Shown here: positions 45,200-53,377 of the stretch, piece by piece | How positions within the stretch are numbered: the first letter of the stretch is position 1 | Layout: each line of letters opens with the position of its first letter | DNA from: Lachnospiraceae bacterium YSB2008 | GTDB lineage: Bacteria; Bacillota; Clostridia; Lachnospirales; Lachnospiraceae | Direction: 5' to 3' | Length of the DNA: 64,000 bases | NCBI GenBank assembly: GCA_000687655.1 | Contig: JHWR01000001.1 | Span: 248,001-312,000 of the forward strand | Position numbers and translations under genes: made by a program | Notes under the pieces: generated by a model | Databases searched by the model: none | Seen by the model: only the letters and a program-made list of their open reading frames with translations | Told to the model about the DNA's origin: nothing

Positions 45200-45287
45200 C
45201 ATTCCTTACGATGGCATTACCCATATCAAGTCTACGGTCGAAGTGACGACACTTCCTCTCAGCCGGCTCAATTACCAGCTCCCGGTT
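45200..45287 (-). ncRNA. TPP riboswitch (THI element)
   Basis: The minus strand carries the conserved THI-box parts in order: GGGAGCT near 45284, GGCTGAGAGGAAGTG, ACTTCGACC, CTTGATATGGGTAATGCCA and CGTAAGGAA near 45203. These give the pyrimidine-sensing helix and the TPP-specific junction. It precedes the intrinsic terminator at 45158-45191 and the ThiXYZ genes. Confidence 0.93.
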
Positions 45288-45327
45288 ATATAGTTTTGAT
45301 GCACTGATCAATCAGATACATCTAATA

Positions 45328-46104
45328 TTAAGGCATATAGTTGATATAGATGTACTCAAGCTCGCCCTTTACAAACTCAAAGCTGTAGTAGCTGCTTCCG
45401 TAATACTTCTCTGAATCCCTCTTATACTTGATAGTATCTGTATAGTATGTAGCATCATCATCAGATACCCAGTGCTTATTCTCATCAGGCTCACCACATG
45501 CAGCAAGAAGCTCATCCATAGTGATGTCGGTTGGGAAGTCAAATGAAAGTATGTTCTGCTGTACATCCTGCTTTACAGGAAGATATATCTCGCAAAGGAA
45601 GCAATCTGACGTCTTCTTATTCTCAGAAGTATCGTTCATAACATAAACCTGAGCACTGTAATAGTCGCCCAGTTCAATCTTGAATCCCTGTGATATGTTA
45701 TTTGCATTTATATTGTTACCTGCATTTGCGATATCATTATCGTTAAATGGAACGCCATCATCGATCATTGTCTGAAGTGTATCAGTACCAAGAGTGTACT
45801 TCTTTCCATTTACGAAGAAATGCATATCATCAAAGTTAACGAAGCTTCCTTCGAAGTTTCTGTCTGCTGCAGGAGCAGCTGTTGTAGCCTCTGTATCTGC
45901 CTCTGTAGGAGCTTCTGTAGCCTCTGTTGCAGCTACTGTTGTGTCCTCCTGAACTGCTGCTGTAGTAGCCTCAGTTGTAACTTCTGTTGTGTCTTCTACT
46001 CCACCAACAGTGCCGCCCTGTCCAGGAAGTCCGGGAATGTTACATCCTGTAGTTGAAGCAGCCATACCAAGTACAAGTGTAAGTGCTAAAATCTTCTTCT
46101 TCAT
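45328..46104 (-). CDS. Lipoprotein with Thr/Ala/Glu-rich linker
   Basis: 258 residues. Signal peptide with lipobox STTGC (Cys ~21), a glycine-rich turn, then a threonine-glutamate-alanine linker (residues ~36-80, repeats of the TTEATTAA type), then a folded domain of ~175 residues rich in aspartate and tyrosine (NFDDMHFFVNGKKYTLG, ACGEPDENKHW). I do not recognise the domain. The linker would hold the domain away from the membrane, within the wall. It has its own promoter. Confidence 0.85.
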   Translation of the reverse strand: MKKKILALTLVLGMAASTTGCNIPGLPGQGGTVGGVEDTTEVTTEATTAAVQEDTTVAATEATEAPTEADTEATTAAPAADRNFEGSFVNFDDMHFFVNGKKYTLGTDTLQTMIDDGVPFNDNDIANAGNNINANNISQGFKIELGDYYSAQVYVMNDTSENKKTSDCFLCEIYLPVKQDVQQNILSFDFPTDITMDELLAACGEPDENKHWVSDDDATYYTDTIKYKRDSEKYYGSSYYSFEFVKGELEYIYINYMP

Positions 46105-46163
46105 CTTTTTCTCCTCTTATTTTAACATGCTTATATGGGTTTCTCCCATAATCAACATGTGCT

Positions 46164-46191
46164 AGTTTAACACATTTTTTTTAAATGTCAA
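46164..46191 (-). promoter_or_regulatory. Promoter of the lipoprotein gene
   Basis: -35 TTGACA (46191-46186) and -10 TAAACT (46169-46164), spacer 16 bases. Downstream, a small hairpin TATGGG-AGAAA-CCCATA near 46133-46150 lies in the leader. Confidence 0.7.
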
Positions 46192-46197
46192 TCAAAA

Positions 46198-46806
46198 CTA
46201 CAGAGCTGCCTTGATGGCATTAAGAAGGTCATCAAACTCTTCAAATGCAGGGTACTGCGGATATTCTTTCTTGATTGCTTCAGTACTCTTGAAGAGAAAA
46301 CCTGCCTTGCTGGCCTGTATCATACCAAGGTCATTGAAGCTGTCACCGCTGGCTATGGTATCGAAACCTATGCTCTGAAGAGCCTTTACTGTTGTAAGCT
46401 TTGACTTGTCACAGCGCATCCTGTAACCTACTATCTCACCGTCCGGTGCAACCTCGAGTGTATTGCAGAAAAGTGTCGGATATCCGAGCTTCTTCATAAG
46501 TGGAGCTGCAAACTGTGTAAATGTATCGCTCAGGACTATAACCTGTGTGATGCTTCTAAGTTCATCAAGAAACTCCTTGGCACCCGGAAGCGGATCTATA
46601 GTTGCTATTGTATCCTGTATCTCCTTAAGACCAAGTCCATGCTCCTTAAGGATTCCTATACGATACTTCATAAGTTTATCGTAATCCGGCTCATCTCTTG
46701 TAGTCTTTCTAAGCTCAGGAATTCCTGTTGCTTCTGAAAAAGCTATCCATATCTCAGGAACAAGAACTCCTTCCATATCAAGGCACACGATGTTTAATTC
46801 ACTCAT
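46198..46806 (-). CDS. thrH: ThrH: bifunctional phosphoserine phosphatase / homoserine phosphotransferase
   Basis: 202 residues, the normal ThrH length. HAD motif I is CLDMEGVLVPEIWIAFSEATG, in which the second aspartate of DxD is replaced by E, as is usual for ThrH. The motif II region is VIVLSDTFTQFAAPL and motif IV ASGDSFNDLGM. ThrH moves phosphate from phosphoserine to homoserine or hydrolyses it. It follows the DHHW gene and lies close to the lipoprotein promoter; no amino-acid biosynthesis operon is around it. Confidence 0.93.
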   Translation of the reverse strand: MSELNIVCLDMEGVLVPEIWIAFSEATGIPELRKTTRDEPDYDKLMKYRIGILKEHGLGLKEIQDTIATIDPLPGAKEFLDELRSITQVIVLSDTFTQFAAPLMKKLGYPTLFCNTLEVAPDGEIVGYRMRCDKSKLTTVKALQSIGFDTIASGDSFNDLGMIQASKAGFLFKSTEAIKKEYPQYPAFEEFDDLLNAIKAAL

Positions 46807-46878
46807 TACATTTCCTCCTGTAATATTTCATCCATCGAATTCACCACAGCCGTATTGCCTGCGGATTCATGTATATCA

Positions 46879-48153
46879 TCACTCTGCATCAGTAGAAGTC
46901 GCATCACTCGGTGATGCTTTTCCTTTTGATGCTGTGCCGCCACCTGCTGCATTGAGTGTATCAGCAAGTGATGTATCTACAACAAATGTATCTGCACTGT
47001 AGAGATACAGCACATCTGTTATGTTATATGTCTTTATGATCGAATCTACGTCATCATAATAGTATCTCGGATCAACCAGAACTATATTCTCATAATAAGG
47101 TGTCAAAAACTGCACGAAGCTGTTCGCATAAGAATCCTTGAATATAAGAAGGTTCTTTCCTGTCTCAGCTGTCGTCTCGATTTCAACCGTCGGATGATTT
47201 CCGCCGAAGAATACCATATACTGATCCTTTTCATCCAGATATTCAGATCTGAATATGGAACGAAGTCTGAGCTGTGAATCCGGATAATAACAGTTATAGA
47301 TTACATCCGTTCCCGTAGGCTCATAAACCGTTATCTGGTCTTCACTTCCGTGGTTACCACTTCTGCTTGCGAGTGTTCCCTGGAATGTCTCACTCACAAC
47401 ATGAGGAACATAAGTCACCTCACCAACGCTCACGCCGAGTGTACTTGCAGAATCCTGGAATACCGTAAGAGCTCCGAGGCTGGTCCAGTGGTGGTCAGTC
47501 CTGTAATAGAGTCCCTTTTCCTTCGTGGCACTGTTTGCACTCTTATATGCATTATTGAGAGCGTCCGCAGCATCTATGACATTGAAGCTGTCCAGAAGCT
47601 TGCCCTCTATACTCGCTATGTCCTTAATCTGATCTCTGACAGGAGCCTTTGCCGGAAGCATGTCAGGCATTATTGCAGCCGCATCCGGAACTATAAGAGC
47701 ATACATCTTTATGTCCTTATACTTAGAAGCAAAACTGTTCATTGCTTCAACAGTATTCTTGACACTGTCCTCGTCAGGAGTCTTCGGTGCAGAAAGAAGA
47801 TAACCCTTCTTGCCTATATAGATGCCGTCAAATTCTCTCTTGCCTGTCATATAGTCAAGATTGTACTTTGCAGTCATCCATACATCTCTTCCGAGGAACT
47901 GATCTGCATATGCCGTCTCAAAATCCTTGGCAAAGCTTCCACTCTTAACACCGTCCCATGTAAGCTTCGGTCTCTGTGCAAGCGGCCTGTTCTCATTGTC
48001 AGAGAAATCCTTCTGGCCCTTAAATGCATTCACGAGCAGAACTATCACAATCAGAATATAGACAATCCTTGTGACCCACGTATTGTGGAATCTTCGGTTT
48101 GCCGCGATACGCTTCTTAAGCTCACGCCTTTTCTGCTTTTGTTGTCTATCCAT
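46879..48153 (-). CDS. DHHW/AlgX-like O-acetylation protein
   Basis: 424 residues: one membrane helix at ~27-44, then an outside SGNH-like domain with FSDNENRPLAQRPKL, FLGRDVWMTAKYNLDY, YYRTDHHWTSLGALTVFQD (the DHHW motif) and LLIFKDSYANSFVQFL. AlgJ/AlgX-type proteins complete transfer of acetyl groups supplied by an MBOAT protein to a polysaccharide. The C-terminus ends in ASPSDATSTDAE, a motif shared with unrelated secreted proteins here. It follows the MBOAT gene after nine bases. Confidence 0.92.
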   Translation of the reverse strand: MDRQQKQKRRELKKRIAANRRFHNTWVTRIVYILIVIVLLVNAFKGQKDFSDNENRPLAQRPKLTWDGVKSGSFAKDFETAYADQFLGRDVWMTAKYNLDYMTGKREFDGIYIGKKGYLLSAPKTPDEDSVKNTVEAMNSFASKYKDIKMYALIVPDAAAIMPDMLPAKAPVRDQIKDIASIEGKLLDSFNVIDAADALNNAYKSANSATKEKGLYYRTDHHWTSLGALTVFQDSASTLGVSVGEVTYVPHVVSETFQGTLASRSGNHGSEDQITVYEPTGTDVIYNCYYPDSQLRLRSIFRSEYLDEKDQYMVFFGGNHPTVEIETTAETGKNLLIFKDSYANSFVQFLTPYYENIVLVDPRYYYDDVDSIIKTYNITDVLYLYSADTFVVDTSLADTLNAAGGGTASKGKASPSDATSTDAE

Positions 48154-48162
48154 TTACATACC

Positions 48163-49518
48163 CTAGAACTGGAAATATAAGAATGTCTGGTAAGTAGCAC
48201 TCACCATGTAAACTATAGTTATCAGGAACAATACTATATATATCGCTATGGATGCGAGACGATAGCCTCCATCCTGTTTAAATGCATATTTATCATGAAG
48301 CTTCTTCACATAAGGTCCGCAGAGTATGAAGCTTATCACGAGGAGCAACAGGTTCTGCTTAAGCAGGAACGTTGTTGTGCTGTTCCAGAAGCCGCCACCG
48401 CCCGCACCGAACATTTCCGCCATGTAGTGGAATGATCCTCCGAGGTTAGGTGTGAAGAAGAATATCCATCCGACAAATGCTATAAGCCCTGTCATAAGAA
48501 CCTTCACTGCATCAGGAAGGAATTCGAGTCTCTTCTTTATAACGAACTTCTCAAGTATTACGAATATACCGTGATATATACCCCATGCCAGGAAGTTCAG
48601 AGTAGAACCATGCCAGAGTCCCGTCAGTATCCATACTATAGCCAGATTTCTGAACTGCATAACCGGTGCACATCTGTTACCACCGAGCGGAATATATACA
48701 TAATCCCTGAACCATGCACCAAGAGATATATGCCATCTTCGCCAGAATTCTGACATATTCTTGGAGGTATAAGGATAATCGAAGTTCTTTTCAAACTTGA
48801 ATCCGAACATCTGAGCCAGGCCTATGGCCATATCAGAATATCCGCTGAAATCGAAGTAAAGCTGGAGTGAATAGAATATCATTCCGAGCCATGCTGTAAC
48901 GCTTGCCTTACTTTCAACCGCATATGCGGCAGCAAATGCACTACCCAGATTATCTGCGAGAAGAACCTTCTTATAAAGGCCTATCAGGAATAGATTCATT
49001 CCCTTGCTGATATTTGCCTTCTTGTATTCAAGGCTCATCATCTGCTTCTTGAAATCAGCATACTGAACTATAGGTCCTGATATAAGCTTAGGGAAAAATG
49101 TAACGTACATCGCTGTATCCAGCGGATTAGCAGACATCGGAACCTTTCCGTAGTATATATCAACTATGTAGGATATTTCTGAAAATGTGAAGAACGATAT
49201 ACCTATAGGAAGTGCAAGTCCTGCATACTTGAATACTGCAAGTACAAGAACATCAAATCCTATAGTCGTAAAGAGCATGATCTTCTTGGTAAAGAAGTTG
49301 CCTCTCTCCTCAGCCTTTGCTATCTCCATTCCTGTTGCGTAATGAAGTACGACTGAAAGAAGAAGCAGAAGAAGATTCTTCGGACTTCCCCATGCATAGA
49401 ATATAAGCCCTGCCAGGAAGATAAGAAGCTGCTTCAGCTTCACTCCCGGTATATACATAAAGAGCAGGAGTACTACCGGCAGAAATATGAAAATGAAAAC
49501 TAAACTACTGAATGTCAA
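48163..49518 (-). CDS. MBOAT O-acyltransferase (AlgI/DltB-like)
   Basis: 451 residues with about 11 membrane segments. Typical AlgI/PatA marks: GISFFTFSEISYIVDIYYGK near residue 90, SGYSDMAIGLAQMFGF, FWRRWHISLGAWFRDYVYIPLGG and GLWHGSTLNFLAWGIYHG with the catalytic histidine. It brings acetyl from the cytoplasm for O-acetylation of a surface polymer. Together with the DHHW, SGNH and DUF4358 proteins it forms a four-gene cassette, and the LtaS gene upstream hints that teichoic acid or the neighbouring polymer is the target. Confidence 0.94.
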   Translation of the reverse strand: MTFSSLVFIFIFLPVVLLLFMYIPGVKLKQLLIFLAGLIFYAWGSPKNLLLLLLSVVLHYATGMEIAKAEERGNFFTKKIMLFTTIGFDVLVLAVFKYAGLALPIGISFFTFSEISYIVDIYYGKVPMSANPLDTAMYVTFFPKLISGPIVQYADFKKQMMSLEYKKANISKGMNLFLIGLYKKVLLADNLGSAFAAAYAVESKASVTAWLGMIFYSLQLYFDFSGYSDMAIGLAQMFGFKFEKNFDYPYTSKNMSEFWRRWHISLGAWFRDYVYIPLGGNRCAPVMQFRNLAIVWILTGLWHGSTLNFLAWGIYHGIFVILEKFVIKKRLEFLPDAVKVLMTGLIAFVGWIFFFTPNLGGSFHYMAEMFGAGGGGFWNSTTTFLLKQNLLLLVISFILCGPYVKKLHDKYAFKQDGGYRLASIAIYIVLFLITIVYMVSATYQTFLYFQF

Positions 49519-49534
49519 GTCCGCTTCCTCCCGG

Positions 49535-50056
49535 TTATTTGAGTGCCTTTAGATACTCAGCCACAATCTCATCAGGATTATCAGCTGAAACCATCAGAAG
49601 GTAATTACCTTCTACATCTATCTTTGCTTTCTTAAGCATATCAACCTGATCCGGTGCATAGCCTTCGAAAACATTTATCTGTGAATTAACTCTGTCCTCC
49701 AGAGCCTTGCGTGCTGCTTCCTTCTGAGAAGGATCTGCAAGCTTAACAAGGATCAGTTCCTCTGATCCCATATTGGTTGAAGGATACAGCAGGTATACGC
49801 CTGCATATTCATTCGGGTCTATGCCATAAAGTCTCTTGACCATCTGGTTATCGCCCTCTATGACATTATCCATACTGAACTTAGCTGCTACTGCCTTACT
49901 TACATCACTGAAGGCAGCCGTACTCTCCTTCTCAAACTTGAATTCACTCGCAACAAAAACAACCATCAGTATGATGGCAACCACTTTGAGCGCAGTAAAG
50001 AGAGGCGCTGTACCTATATCAAATTTCTGATAATCGTTGCTCATGTGTTTTCTCAT
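49535..50056 (-). CDS. DUF4358 membrane-anchored protein
   Basis: 173 residues. Membrane helix at ~20-40, outside domain with KRLYGIDPNEYAGVYLLYPSTNM, LVKLADPSQKEAARKALEDRV and NYLLMVSADNPDEIV, the pattern of DUF4358. Function is unknown, but the family is regularly found with MBOAT and DHHW genes in Firmicutes. The start could be M1 or M5. It precedes the MBOAT gene by 16 bases. Confidence 0.9.
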   Translation of the reverse strand: MRKHMSNDYQKFDIGTAPLFTALKVVAIILMVVFVASEFKFEKESTAAFSDVSKAVAAKFSMDNVIEGDNQMVKRLYGIDPNEYAGVYLLYPSTNMGSEELILVKLADPSQKEAARKALEDRVNSQINVFEGYAPDQVDMLKKAKIDVEGNYLLMVSADNPDEIVAEYLKALK

Positions 50057-50101
50057 CCAAGTTTTTTAATCAAATCTGTATTTTATATCAATCGGAATAC
50101 T

Positions 50102-50941
50102 CTACTCGTCAGTAGAGGCATCAGTTGCGGTTGCGAATTCATAAAGTCCGGCATTTACATCATAATAAACACCCATGATGTTCTTGCCCCAGTACTTATA
50201 AAATGGAGATTTGAGATGTATTCCATCACCTTCGTAGAGATCCTTATGCTCTGCAGCAATACTGTCATTATCTATATAAGGGACTCCCATCTCATTGCAC
50301 ATTTTCTTAAGTGCTGCATTGTATTCAGGTATATTACGGAACCTGGAATTCTTTGCAAATGCTATATCAGTAGCAGGAATCGCAGAATTCACATATATAG
50401 TAGCATTCGGAAGTGCTTCTCTGAGCTTCAGTATGACTTCCTTCATACCGTCAGCATATGCCTCTCCTGTCATCCAGTTTCCTATTACTTCATTTACACC
50501 GAAGCAAAGGAATACACATGAAGGATTGAGCGCCTTAAGTTCCGGTATCTGTTCTTCCACGTTATTGATAGTCCATCCTGCTTTCGCAAAAACTCTCTCA
50601 GGAGCGAGGAATTTATAGTATTCGAATCCAACACAGCGGCTGTCACCAATGAACGCATAATCCTCAAAGAGTGACCATACATCTGTGTCATCGGAAAGAA
50701 GTTCAGCCTTCTTCTGCTCCAGCTCAGCTCTGATAGCAGCCTTACGCCTCTCTTCCTTGATATTTGAGACTTCAGCTACATCCTGCTTCTCAAGTCCTTT
50801 TACATACTTGATGCCATCAGCCGTATTGGCAGCCTTCTTCTTGTCACTGCTGATTCCTGCGATTTTGACCACAACAATAACAAGCACCAGGAGTATAAGT
50901 GCTGCGATAACATATGTATATTTGTTACCTTTAATATTCAT
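50102..50941 (-). CDS. Membrane-anchored SGNH/GDSL hydrolase
   Basis: 279 residues. Membrane helix at ~8-28, a charged coiled-coil-like stretch (KQDVAEVSNIKEERRKAAIRA), then an SGNH domain: FIGDSRCVG (block I serine), the glycine/asparagine block FLCFGVNEV, and GDGIHLKSPFY (Asp/His block V). A likely acetylesterase or acetyltransferase for polysaccharide, first gene of the O-acetylation cassette. It ends in ATATDASTDE. Confidence 0.92.
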   Translation of the reverse strand: MNIKGNKYTYVIAALILLVLVIVVVKIAGISSDKKKAANTADGIKYVKGLEKQDVAEVSNIKEERRKAAIRAELEQKKAELLSDDTDVWSLFEDYAFIGDSRCVGFEYYKFLAPERVFAKAGWTINNVEEQIPELKALNPSCVFLCFGVNEVIGNWMTGEAYADGMKEVILKLREALPNATIYVNSAIPATDIAFAKNSRFRNIPEYNAALKKMCNEMGVPYIDNDSIAAEHKDLYEGDGIHLKSPFYKYWGKNIMGVYYDVNAGLYEFATATDASTDE

Positions 50942-51049
50942 TCGTTGCTATACCTCTTAATTGAAGCATCGTTACAGTAGCATCCCCATGAGGAGCAATT
51001 GTTTGCGCCACAGAGAATGATACCATTATTCCCCGTTTGTTTCAACTTA

Positions 51050-53320
51050 CTAATCATCGCCATCAGTAGTATCTTCGGTCTTTTCGGTATCGTCCTTTTT
51101 ATCAGCGTCCGTCTTTGTCGACTTTCTGTCCCTCGTTATCTTCTCTTCCTTGAATGTATAATTCTCGAAAACATGTCCATAATAATCAGTCTTCATGAAG
51201 CCTGACATGAAATTAACCTTATTTCTGACAATAGTCTTCATTCTTTCGACATAGTCATCCGGAATCTCAACAGAATCATCAACAGGTGTAAATGTACCGC
51301 TTGCAGCGATATATGTACCCTTATCAGTCTTCCAGTCATAGCAGAGATTGAACATCAGAGGCTCAGCATTTGAAAGAACATCTCTACCAGGGAAGAGTCT
51401 CGAATCAAATTCTGTTCCGAAGAGGTTCGAAAGTGTAGGAAGAAGGTCTATAGATGATGCAGGTGCATCAACAACTATAGGATCCATCTTCTCGAGAGCA
51501 CCTGACCATATGATGGCTCTGTTGTGATCTCTCTGAATATAGTTTTCTACATTGTATCCATAAAGTTCTGACAGATATGGCATATTTCCAAGACTTGCAT
51601 CATAATCAAGTCCGTATGGGAAGTGATCCGCTGATACCACTATGACTGTATCATCTGCCATACCCTTCTTCTCCAGCTCTTTTACAAGCCATGTAAGGGC
51701 ATTCTCAAGCTCGAGGTTACAAGCCTTATATGCCTTTATGGTATCTGAACAATTAAGGTTCTCAACCTTATCCCAGTTCTTCTTGGCCATATCATTGTTG
51801 TCTTTACCGTACAATGAATGTCCGCTGACTGACATATAGTAAATATTGAACGGCTCTTTGTTTGAGTATTCCTTGAAGGTTCCCTGAATCATCTCGAGAT
51901 CACTCTCAGGCCATGTCTTCTTGACATATTCTTCCATTCCATTTCCGTATCCCATATAGCCGTCAGAATAACCGAAGCATACATGAGTCTTATGTCTGTC
52001 ATAATACATGTAATCATTATTGTGATACATCTTTCCGTAGTATCCCATACGATCAAGCTGTGATCCCATAGTCATGTAATTATGATTCTTTATCATATCT
52101 GACATGGACTTACCGCCATCCATAGGAAGCATGCCCATGATATTCTCAAACTCACCACCTGTCGTACCTGCAGTTGCCTGTACGTAGTAATCATTGAACT
52201 GAATACCCTTATGAGAAAGTCTGTAAAGTGTAGGGGTCAGCTTCTCGTCTATGATATCTCCTGAGAAGGCCTCAGCAGTTATAAAGATAAGATTCTTACC
52301 CTTGAAAAGGCCTGTATATTCATTCTGCTTTGAAGGTGTAAGTGATGCAAGATATGTATCAAGATCCTTATTTGTTCCTGATGCAGATTCAGCAAGCTTC
52401 TCAAAATCAAGATCAAGAGCATTGTATGGGTAATTCTTAGGCTTTGTATCCTTCTTCTCCGCAGTCTTTGCGTCTCCGGCTGTTGCATTGGCATCGCCTG
52501 CTGTAGCACCTTCATCCGTGCCTGTATAATTCTCATCAGGATTGTAATCTGACTTCTCAAATCCTTCTGTTTCAAATGTAACCTTGTTTCCGAAGAAATG
52601 ATTCCTGAGTTCAAGTCTGAATCCGGTCATGAGTCCGAAGTTACCTACTGCACCCTGGAATTCATATTCCTTCTTGTATATACGCCTTACATTTCCATTC
52701 AGAAGTATAAGTATCCATGTCACAAAGAAGAGTAATGCTATGACTATAACCGTACGTATACGTCTCTTGGTCTTAACCCTCTTTGCAGGATCCATATTCT
52801 TAAGTAAAAATGCATAAAGTAATCCCGGAAGGAGCAGAAGTATAAGATATGACATACCTCGTAGACTAAATACCATGACCATAACGTGGCCCATAAAGCC
52901 CGTCACAACGCCTCCGGCTCCGTTCAGTATCGTATTCAGGTCATACAGAACCTTGAACTGGAAATGTATGAAGAATTCCACTATAAACGGAATTGTATTC
53001 AGGAATATCAGAACTGTTTTTATTATCCTGTTCTGCTTTGGTTTAAGTATTGAATAAAGCAGGAAGCCTATAAGTCCCCATGCAAGTGAATAAAGGAGCA
53101 TATAGACCAGAGACATCCCCCACGGAGTCTTCAAAGTATAAAGCTTGAATAAAACCTCATAATAGAATATTACGATACCAAGCGAATATCTTGATATAGT
53201 ATTCCTTCTGTACTTTGGTTCCCAGCTTTTCTTATAATGCTTTAACTGTTTCCTTCCGAACTTTTTGATTGTTCTGCTGATACTTTCCCACGTAGTGAGA
53301 CTTCTTTCTCTTGATTCCAT
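51050..53320 (-). CDS. LtaS-type lipoteichoic acid synthase
   Basis: 756 residues. Charged N-terminal tail (~40), five membrane helices to about residue 205, linker rich in Thr/Gly/Asp/Ala (TAGDANATAGDA), then the sulfatase-fold domain from ~335: NLIFITAEAFSGD (metal Glu), AGTTGGEFENIMG (nucleophile Thr) and VVSADHFPYG. It transfers glycerol phosphate from phosphatidylglycerol. It differs from the two OpgB-like proteins in the nucleophile motif and in having the LtaS arrangement of five helices. The C-terminal tail is Asp/Lys/Thr-rich. The terminator of the hydrolase operon lies just before its start, so it is a separate unit. Confidence 0.93.
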   Translation of the reverse strand: MESRERSLTTWESISRTIKKFGRKQLKHYKKSWEPKYRRNTISRYSLGIVIFYYEVLFKLYTLKTPWGMSLVYMLLYSLAWGLIGFLLYSILKPKQNRIIKTVLIFLNTIPFIVEFFIHFQFKVLYDLNTILNGAGGVVTGFMGHVMVMVFSLRGMSYLILLLLPGLLYAFLLKNMDPAKRVKTKRRIRTVIVIALLFFVTWILILLNGNVRRIYKKEYEFQGAVGNFGLMTGFRLELRNHFFGNKVTFETEGFEKSDYNPDENYTGTDEGATAGDANATAGDAKTAEKKDTKPKNYPYNALDLDFEKLAESASGTNKDLDTYLASLTPSKQNEYTGLFKGKNLIFITAEAFSGDIIDEKLTPTLYRLSHKGIQFNDYYVQATAGTTGGEFENIMGMLPMDGGKSMSDMIKNHNYMTMGSQLDRMGYYGKMYHNNDYMYYDRHKTHVCFGYSDGYMGYGNGMEEYVKKTWPESDLEMIQGTFKEYSNKEPFNIYYMSVSGHSLYGKDNNDMAKKNWDKVENLNCSDTIKAYKACNLELENALTWLVKELEKKGMADDTVIVVSADHFPYGLDYDASLGNMPYLSELYGYNVENYIQRDHNRAIIWSGALEKMDPIVVDAPASSIDLLPTLSNLFGTEFDSRLFPGRDVLSNAEPLMFNLCYDWKTDKGTYIAASGTFTPVDDSVEIPDDYVERMKTIVRNKVNFMSGFMKTDYYGHVFENYTFKEEKITRDRKSTKTDADKKDDTEKTEDTTDGDD

Positions 53321-53344
53321 AATCGTTCTTTTCCTTCACCTTCG

Positions 53345-53371
53345 AAAAGGCATACCCAGGAGGTATGCCCT
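53345..53371 (-). terminator. Intrinsic terminator after the GH25 gene
   Basis: Minus strand GGCATACC-TCCT-GGGTATGCC followed by TTTT. It begins a few bases after the GH25 stop codon and closes the four-gene operon. Confidence 0.85.
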
Positions 53372-53377
53372 TCGATA

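Noticed and set aside
45108-45311. Longer start for the ThiX permease
   Set aside because: The N-terminal extension would be translated from the TPP riboswitch and terminator; the ATG at 45107 gives a normal permease N-terminus.
47350-48180. 276-codon plus-strand frame
   Set aside because: Antisense to the DHHW gene, which has a clear family motif; the frame is Arg/Ser/Cys-rich and domainless.
51050-53320. LtaS gene as part of the polysaccharide locus duplication
   Set aside because: Its nucleophile motif and five-helix N-terminus differ from the two OpgB-like proteins, so it is a separate LtaS-type enzyme and not a third copy.
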